NCBI GenBank assembly: GCA_963576725.1
Contig: OY755241.1
Location: 1-64,000 of the forward strand
DNA: 64,000 bases
From: Azorinus chamasolen
Taxonomy: Eukaryota > Mollusca > Bivalvia > Cardiida > Solecurtidae
Direction of reading: 5' to 3'
A program made the translations under genes and the position numbers. Below the pieces are notes generated by a model that ran no database searches, was not told where the DNA came from, and saw only the letters and a program-made list of their open reading frames with translations. Positions 57,107 to 64,000 of the stretch are shown piece after piece. Position 1 is the first letter of the stretch. Each line of letters begins with the position of its first letter.

Positions 57107-57778
57107 TACAGCTAACTCATATCAAAGATTTATTCAGTTTAGAGAAAATAGTAAGTCATCATAGCACATATTATAGAAGAAATGTGATATTTCTACCCGT
57201 AAAAAATGCAAGTCTACCCTTAATATTCCAAATACTGCCATTTCAGATGGTGATATGTATGGAAACATCAACCTCTACCTACAGCTCACTCATATTCAAC
57301 AGAATATCAAAGATTTAGTTAGTTTAGAGAAAATAATTAGCCATCATAGCCCATATTGTAGTGGAAATGTGATATTTCTACCCATAAAAAATGCAAGTCT
57401 ACCCTTAATATTCCAAATACTGCCATTTCAGATGGTGAAATCTATTAAAACATCAACGTCTACCTACAGCTCACTCATATTCAGCAGAAAATCAAAGATT
57501 TATTTAGTTTAGAGAAAATAATTAGTCATCATAGGCCATATTGTAGCAGAAATGTGATATTTCTACCCGTAAAAAATGCAAGTCTACCCTTAATATTCCA
57601 AATACTGCCATTTCAGATGGTGATATGTATGGAAACATCAACCTCTACCTACAGCTCACTCATATTCAACAGAATATCAAAGATTTAGTTAGTTTAGAGA
57701 AAATAATTAGCCATCATAGCCCATATTGTAGTGGAAATGTGATATTTCTACCCGTAAAAAATGCAAGTCTACCCGTAC
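57107..57778 (-). repeat. Inverted 185-bp satellite units, about 3.6 copies
   Basis: Reverse complements of the 21.1-35.8 kb satellite (TATTTCTACCCGTAAAAAAT, CATCATAGCCCATATTG, CAACAGAATATCAAAG). They lie about 21 kb downstream in opposite orientation. Confidence 0.9.
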
Positions 57779-57786
57779 GAAAAAGT

Positions 57787-58096
57787 TAGGCGGATTCCGC
57801 CTAAAATAAGGCGGAATCCGCCTAAAAATTTGCTAAAATCTATATTTTCCTGCTAAAATAAGACGGACATGGAATTTCGTTCCAATTCTGCCTAAGCAAT
57901 GAGAAATTCCGTCTAACATTAAAGCGGATTCCGCTTAAGGCTTAGACGGAATAATTTACTGTTAGCAGGAAATACTTCTTATAGGCGGAAAATAAGACTT
58001 AGAATAATTTTTAAGGCGGATTTTTTTACTTTGTCATTTTATCAACAATTTTCTAGGCGGAAATCTGAACTTAGAAAATTTGTTTTAGGTGGAAAT
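57787..58096. repeat. Cluster of AGGCGGAATCCGCCT palindromes and half-sites
   Basis: Full palindromes at 57788-57802 and 57809-57823, then about nine half or mutated sites (GACGGA, GGCGGAAA, TTCCGTCT, AGCGGATTCCGCTT) to 58096. The spacers are AT-rich. Non-coding and of unknown type. Confidence 0.75.
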
Positions 58097-58673
58097 AATG
58101 AAACATATAGTGACAACTTTGAAAATCTTCTCCTCTAAATCTACAGGGTTCTTAGCTTTCATATTTGGCACATAGGATCATATTCAGGTCCTCTACAAAA
58201 GTTATATAAATTATGCCCCAGGGGTCAAAATTGGCCCGCCCCAGGGTAGCCATGTCTCAAGAGAAACATATAGTGACAACTTTGAAAATCTTCTCCCCAG
58301 AAACTGGAAGGTTCTCAGCTTTCATATTTGACACATAACATCATGTTCAGGTCCTCTACAAAAGTTATATAAATTATGCCCAAGAGGTCAAAATTGGCCC
58401 CATCCCCAGGGGTAGCCAGTTCGCAATAGAAACATATAGTGTCGAATTTAAAAATATTTTCCTCAGAAACTGGAAGGTTCTTAGCTTTCATATTTGGCAC
58501 ATAGCATCATGTTCAGGTCCTCTACAAAAGTTGTATAAATTATGCCCCTTGGATCAAAATTGGCCCGCCCCAGGGGTGGCTAATTTTCTCTAGAAACATA
58601 TAGTGAAAACTTCGAACATCTTCTCCTCTGATTGCCTGGTGAGCGATGTTAGGGCCATTCTGGCCCTCTTGTC
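58097..58673 (+). mobile_element. HINE body and tail, head missing
   Basis: Three ~160-bp diverged units (GTCCTCTACAAAAGTTATAT at about 58189, 58351 and 58517), then tail GGTGAGC and stem-loop AGGGCCATTCTGGCCCT with CTTGT. Confidence 0.75.
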
Positions 58674-58927
58674 TATTCTAGACAAGGTTTAGATCAGCTT
58701 GTCTCAAACATCAAGTGACAGGTTCTTTTTCTCACATAACCAACCGGGGTTATGGTTTTGTTTTGAGCATTTTTTCAGTGGAATTCAAGTGACGTAATAA
58801 CGCCTTTATAGTAACGTCATCAACAGTCTAGAGCCAGTAGAGTCGGGTATACTTTGCGGTGCATTTTGTGGTACATTCGGTACAAAATAAAATAATTTTA
58901 TATTTTGCTCTCAGGACAAGGATAAAT

Positions 58928-59070
58928 AGAATATTTGGTTCCTAGCTTTGAATGAGAAATGTTATCTGGCTCGGCTTCTGAATATATCAGGTTCGCCTTC
59001 GGCTCACCTGATATATTCATCCGCCTTGCCAGATAACATTTCTCATTCAAAGCTAGGAACCAAATATTCT
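58928..59070. mobile_element. 143-bp fold-back element with 43-bp perfect arms
   Basis: 58928-58970 and 59028-59070 are perfect reverse complements (AGAATATTTGGTTCCTAGC...). Inside them a second pair TGAATATATCAGGT/ACCTGATATATTCA is set off by matched 8-base bulges, with a CTTCGG-containing tip. Confidence 0.95.
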
Positions 59071-59099
59071 CTATATAACTAGTCTATTGTGTCATCCAT

Positions 59100-59924
59100 C
59101 TTTTTTTCTCTTAAACTCTTATATTACTTCTAAACCTTTGTGACATTGTTGATGTTCCTGGTATGAAGCTGTTTAAAAGGCGCTCAAAGAATTCCATTCC
59201 ATTCAAAGTTCTGGTTGCCACGACAAACAAAAGAAATATTTAAACTTTGAAAATCTTCTTTTCAAAAACTTCTTTTCAAAAACTGTACTGCTAATTGTCC
59301 TTTTCAATGATAATTATCTCGAGAATGATACAGATTCAAGTTATTTAATCAAAAGTGGCAATGGTGAAATTGGTTGCTCTTGAGAATAACCTCAACTGCA
59401 TGCTCAAAATCAGGGCCATTACTAGTAGGATGATTTCCTCAATGATATAATTCCGATTGATTTATATTTTTTAACTGTTCGGAACCATAAATAACACCTA
59501 CTTCAAGAATACACCGTTGATTTAGATGCAATATATTTTAACTGTGATTTGTTAGTCTATTTATGGAGCATAAGTGCAGATTCTTCATACATTGAAAGAT
59601 CATGATAAGAGGAAGTGTCATGCATAAGATCCATAACTCTGGCTTCACTAATATTGGAGTTATTTCCCCTTGTAAATTTGTTCATTTTTAGAGGTGAAAT
59701 GTCAAGGTCATCCTTCCAGGTCAGAGGTCAAATATATAGGTCAAATGACAGACTTTAACATTGGTCATAACTTTTGAACCAGTAGAGATACAGACTTGAT
59801 ATTTGGTATGCATGTGTATCTCACGAACCTGTGCCATTTGAGGGTTGACATGGCAAGGTCAAGGTCAAACTTCAGGGTCAAAAGTAATATCGGGGGCATA
59901 GTGTTTCACAAACACATCTTGTTC
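59100..59924 (+). mobile_element. HINE-like body ending in GTGTTTCACAAACAC tail
   Basis: AGGTCAAGGTCAAACTTCAG-type phrases, then TATCGGGGGCATA, stem-loop GTGTTTCACAAACAC (59902-59916) and ATCTTGTT. The head is not identified, so the left border is approximate. Confidence 0.5.
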
Positions 59925-60196
59925 CTTCTGCAATTTTTCTGGGAGTTATGCCCCTTTGAACTTAGAAATCAGTCTTTAAACCCTTTCCTTGTAAGCGCAA
60001 CTCCTCTGAAACTCCTCTACAGATTTTCATATAACCTTGCATGTAGCAAGGACACAATAAGTATATCTGCATATTGTCAGGGATGTTTCCTTCTGCAATT
60101 TTTTAGGAGTTATGTCCCTTTGAACATAGAAATTACTAGTTAATAGTGAAAGAAAACCCTGTTTGATGTCATGTTGATATTTCTTGTTTTTTGCAG

Positions 60197-60483
60197 AGGG
60201 GAAGATCTCTTCACCATGGATAAATCCAGAAGACGGAAATGAAGAGGAGACCTGTGTAAGAAGTGGTCATGTTCTCCAAGCACTCATTGGGTGCACGTGT
60301 TTACACTTACAGATGAACTATGGAATTATTATATTTGACCATAGTTCAAATATGCTTTCACATGTCAACACTTGTGCTCCAAGTGTTACATTCTCAAGGA
60401 CCAAAGATATACAATCATATGAGATGTTTGAAGAAATGATAATTAACATCATAGTGGGGACATATGGGTTTGGGATGGAATAA
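60197..60483 (+). CDS. Orphan terminal exon, unknown protein
   Basis: After a good acceptor (CTTGTTTTTTGCAG) a frame of two bases plus 95 codons (including stop) ends at TAA. The peptide includes KISSPWINPEDGNEEE, then a Cys-containing segment (ALIGCTCLHLQMNYG), a hydrophobic IIIFDHSSNML and a C-terminal MFEEMIINIIVGTYGFGM. No family recognised. Codon use and composition look coding, but no upstream exon was found in the preceding repeats, so it may be the 3' end of a gene starting elsewhere or a relic. Confidence 0.45.
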
Positions 60484-60518
60484 GTGTACACTACTATAAT
60501 AATCCGCTACACATTTTT

Positions 60519-61012
60519 ATACGCCCACCTAATAAAGGTGGATGTATATTGGCGTGGCCCTATCTGTCCGTTCGTTCGTTCGTCCGTCAACATTTTGTTT
60601 GTCTGCTATTTTCTCGGAATACTGTTTGACAGATATTAATGAAACTTCACACAAATGTTAAATGCATTAAGATCTGAAGCTGAGTTGATTCTGAGGTTTA
60701 TTTGACTTTTCGTTTCAGAGTTATGGCCCTTGTCCTTAAAAAATAATGCAAATAGTTTGTCTGCTGTTTTCTGGGAAAACTATATGAGAGATATTTATGA
60801 AACTTCACACAAATGTTTAATGCATCAATATCTGAAGCTGAGTTGATTCTGAGGATAATTTTATTTTTCGTTTCAGAGTTATGGCCCTTGTCCTTAAAAA
60901 ATAATGCAAATACATGCAAATAGTTTGTCCACTGTTTTCTGGGAAAACTATTTGAGAGATATTAATGAAACTTTACACAAATGTTTAATTCATCAAGATC
61001 AGTAGCATAGAT
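60519..61012 (+). mobile_element. HINE-type fragment (ATACGCCCACC head)
   Basis: Head hairpin ATACGCCCACCTAATAAAGG...GGTGGATGTAT, GTTCGTTCGTCCGTC tract and two ~162-bp units (ATGGCCCTTGTCCTTAAAAA at about 60724 and 60884). No tail. Confidence 0.6.
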
Positions 61013-61125
61013 GTTTCCCGGTACGTTTATCCAAGATCAAGGTCGCACAATTGGATTTGGAATTTGCGTTTAGCAAAAATGTTAACCTCTATAATGTGGA
61101 ACACATTTTTGCAAGTCTACTTATT

Positions 61126-62698
61126 ATACGCCCGTTTGAAAAAAACGGGACGTATTATTGAATGGCGCTGTCTGTCCCTCTGGCTGTCTGGCTGTCTGTC
61201 CGTCTGTAACTCAAGTTCCCCTTGGTGGATCCTTCCCAAGTTTAACCACAATGTTTATCTAGACATGCTATAGTAGCCTGCCAAGTCCCGGTTTGTTTAT
61301 CCAAGGTCAAGGTCACACAATTGGACTTAGAATTTGCATTTAGCAAAAATGTTAACCGGTCTGTCTGTCTGTAATATTTCTAACTCAAGTTCCGCTTGGT
61401 GGATCCTTCCCAAATTTAACCACAATCTTTATCTAGACATGCTACAGTAGCCTGCCAAGTCCAGGCTCGTTTATCCAAGGTCAATGTCACTTAATTGGAC
61501 TTAGAATTTGCGTTTAGCATTTGCGTTAAGCAAAAATGTTAACCTCAATTTATGTGGAACAAGTCCACTTATTTACATAACACTTTGTGATAAAGCTTTG
61601 AAACTTGGAACACTTGTTCACCGTCACAACCTTCACCTGTAGGCAAGAGAAAATAACTCTGTCAAGCATTTTGACTGAATTATGCCCCTTTTTAACTTAG
61701 AATTTTTGGTTAAGGCTTTGTTAAAGTCCATTTATTTACATAACCCTTTGCGATAAAGCTTTTAAACTTGGAGCACTTGTTCACCGTCACAACCTTCACC
61801 TGTAGGCAAGAGAAAATAACTCTGTCAGGCATTTTGACCGAATTATGCCCCTTTTTAACTTAGAATTTTTGGTTAAGGCTTTGTTAAAGTCCATTTATTT
61901 ACATAACCCTTTGAGATAAAGCTTTTAAACTTGGAACACTTGTTCACCATCACAATCCTCACCTGTAGACAAGAGTACATAACTATGTCAAGCATTTTGA
62001 CAGAATTATACCCCTTTTCAACTAAGAAGTTTTGGTTAAGGTTTTGTTAAAGTCCATTTATTTACATAACCCTTTTAGATAAAGCTTTTAAACTTGGAAC
62101 ACTTGTTCACCGTCACAACCTTCACCTGTAGGCAAGAGAAAATAACTCTGTCAAGCATTTTGACAGAATTATGCCTCTTTTTAACTTAGAATTTTTGGTT
62201 AAGGTTTTGGTTAAAGTCCACTTATTTACATAACCCTTTTAGATTAAACTTTTAAACTTGGAACACGTGTTCTCCATCGCAACCTTCACCTGTAGGCAAT
62301 AGTATACAACACTGTCCAGCATTTGACATAATTATGGCCCTTTTTAACTTAGAAGATTTGGTTAAGGGTTTTGTTAAGGTCTATATATATATTTACATAA
62401 CCTTTGAGATTAAGCTTTTAAACTTGGAACCCTTGTTCACCATCAGAAGCTTCATCTGTAGACAAGAGTAAATAACTCTGACAAGCATTTAGACAGATTT
62501 ATGGTCCTTTTTAATTTAGAATTTTTGGTTATTAAAGGTTTTTTGTTAAAGTACGCCTATTTACAACCCTTTGAGATAAAACCTTGAAACTTGGTCGCAC
62601 AATTGGACTTAGAATTTGCGTTTAGTAAACACATTAACCTCAGTTTATGTTGAACAAGACCTCGACGGGCGTATATTGTGCCCACTGGCACTCTTGTT
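61126..62698 (+). mobile_element. Full HINE-type element (ATACGCCCGTTT family)
   Basis: Head hairpin ATACGCCCGTTTG...AACGGGACGTAT (61126-61155), CTGTCTGTCCGTC tract, about six ~180-bp units (TTATTTACATAACCCTTT...CACCTGTAGGCAAGAG), tail GACGGGCGTAT (62664), stem-loop GTGCCCACTGGCAC and TCTTGTT. The tail arm is the complement of the head arm. Same grammar as the AGCTCACC family. Confidence 0.8.
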
Positions 62699-63660
62699 CA
62701 CTTAGGGTTGTTCCATTTAACCTTTAGTCTGCTACGGGCGGATGAATGACTACCCTATTCAAACAGTTTGGATCCAGTAACTTGATTATAGCTTGGAATT
62801 TGAAAATGTAGTAGGTGAACAATTCTGTAAAAATAATTTGCTCAGTAGGCAAAAGGTTAAATGTGTATGGGGATGCAGGAAGGTCCTTTCAAATTTAGCA
62901 ACCCACCAACAGAAGTTTTTTACTAATGCACAAACCAAATACATGTACATGTAGTACCATTTTTGCAGCGAAACCCACCCATGCATAGCTGTTTTGCAAG
63001 TGCCTTTGTGCCCCAATACACATTTAAATGGAACAGCCCTTAACAATTTACTTGTAGAAATTTAGTTTTACTTTGTCAAACATACATTTATGTTTGCCGT
63101 GTTTCATTTTGCATTTTTAGTGTTGTTTTTATTTGAAATTAAAATAACGTTTTTTTGTTACTCATTGTTTTATTCTCATTATCTCCCCAGTTTCCTCAGT
63201 AAAAAGTTATGGCCGTCTTTTGTCGGTTATCTGATCGGGAATGATGAAGGATGTAAAAATATATAGTATATATATTCAATTGTTTTTATTTATTTTGCAT
63301 GTTTTTAAAAATGCAGATAAATTACTTTTACTCTAAGCCTTTGCATACAGGCTAGACCCAGATCAAATGGCTCCTGTACAGTGTAGGAGCTCTCTGATCA
63401 GGGTCCGTTATGTTTGCTTGTGGAATAAAATAGATCTGATTCTATAGTTCCTACTTTCGCAAAACATTCATGTGTTAATGTGTCACACAAACAATACTGA
63501 ATGTCCGTTTGAATGACCCCTCCTCTCCAAAAACAATAAAAATAAGTTTGTATAATTTTTCGATTTTGTTAACCCTTTACACATGTAAGAAATAATGTCA
63601 TCATGAATATTAATTAAATTAGTTTTATAATATATTAACACAGGAAATTTCGGGCATACT
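62699..63660. other. Non-coding stretch with a MITE core
   Basis: 63340-63440 has the AGACCCAGATCAAATGGCTCC ... GATCAGGGTCCGTTATGTTT core of the piggyBac-like family; TTAACCCTTTAC occurs at 63569. Otherwise AT-rich with no exon seen. Confidence 0.4.
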
Positions 63661-63745
63661 GACATTTATCAGGAAGTGTTATCTGTTATAAATAATCATG
63701 AGACTCGTGATTATTTATAACCGATAACACTTCCTGATAAATGTC
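63661..63745. repeat. 85-bp near-perfect hairpin (42-bp arms, 1-nt loop)
   Basis: Left arm 63661-63702 and right arm 63704-63745 differ at two positions. It overlaps the 3' end of the minus-strand exon 63686-63907, and both strands read the same DIYQEVLSVINNHE peptide. Confidence 0.95.
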
Positions 63746-63907
63746 AATACCATTATTATCTGATTTTCGGTTGAGAATATCTCCTATCTCGTCCATTACT
63801 GCTGTATTTATAGTGCTATCATGTTCTGGAATCGATACAGATTCCACTTCACTTCCTTCTTCTGGAAGAATGTCTCCGTATTTCACACCGCATTGCTGAA
63901 GGTCAGT
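63686..63907 (-). CDS. Orphan exon ending inside a hairpin, unknown protein
   Basis: On the minus strand an acceptor (CACATTTTAG) precedes ACTGACCTTCAG; 73 codons follow to a TAA. The peptide is acidic (PEEGSEVESVSIPEH, VMDEIGDILNRKSDN) and no family is recognised. The last five residues and the stop come from the inverted second arm of the hairpin, so the original reading frame probably continued and was cut off by a fold-back event. It may be a terminal exon of a gene starting beyond 64000. Confidence 0.4.
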   Translation of the reverse strand, partial: TDLQQCGVKYGDILPEEGSEVESVSIPEHDSTINTAVMDEIGDILNRKSDNNGIDIYQEVLSVINNHESHDYL

Positions 63908-64000
63908 CTAAAATGTGAAAATAATGAATAATAATCCCTATGCAGGGGTGGCAAAACCTAATTTTGAATTACTTGTCTGTTTTTGCCTATTAATGATATT

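Overview
This is a 64 kb stretch of an animal nuclear genome, most likely a bivalve mollusc. The evidence is CCCTAA/TTAGGG telomeric repeat, spliceosomal introns, low gene density, and several families of 'pearl'/HINE-type non-autonomous elements (head hairpin, GTCC/CTGT microsatellite, ~155-185 bp internal tandem repeats, 3' stem-loop) of the kind described from bivalves. The species cannot be named from the sequence alone. No rRNA, tRNA or CRISPR array was seen. About three quarters of the window is repeats.

Layout. 1-9,660: AT-rich, subtelomere-like mosaic built from three shuffled blocks (a ~187-bp tandem family, a 12-bp minisatellite and a ~430-bp block), ending in a GGTTAACC-rich array. 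9,663-10,154: near-perfect CCCTAA array, joined without spacer to 10,155-16,917, a GC-rich dimeric satellite (310 bp = 164 + 146). The CCCTAA strand is the one expected at a left chromosome end, so the sequence to its right looks like a chromosome arm and the sequence to its left like a foreign join (fusion, insertion or scaffold join). 16,918-20,500: no gene, short-motif repeat clusters. 20,466-20,710: a plausible core promoter and first coding exon. 21,117-35,815: a 185-bp satellite array (about 50 units) carrying an exactly placed HINE (21,362-23,946) and a hAT element (26,514-28,683), followed by a second HINE.

37,169-47,315 holds the most interesting gene: eight consecutive plus-strand exons with GT/AG boundaries and conserved phase. 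They encode the last part of a gypsy-like integrase (HPQTNG...E), a GPY/F module, a complete Ulp1/SENP-type (C48) cysteine protease with correctly spaced His, Asp, Gln and Cys, and a C-terminal PHD finger. This architecture matches Ginger1-type DNA transposases. The exons for the zinc-binding region and the first two catalytic Asp residues are not found between the candidate first exon and 37,169, where almost all the sequence is satellite or mobile DNA. The locus is therefore either a broken transposase or a domesticated protease-PHD gene.

50,256-50,807 (minus) is an intronless SGNH/GDSL-hydrolase-like gene whose stop codon is followed almost directly by a histone-mRNA-like stem-loop, a second diverged copy, and a purine-rich GAAAGA. 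It lies between two direct repeats that keep the same predicted fold although one stem has changed sequence. 54,434-57,050 is a 5'-truncated, frameshifted non-LTR retrotransposon. 57,107-64,000 is inverted 185-bp units, HINE copies, fold-back elements and two orphan terminal exons (60,197-60,483 plus; 63,686-63,907 minus), the second ending inside an 85-bp near-perfect hairpin.
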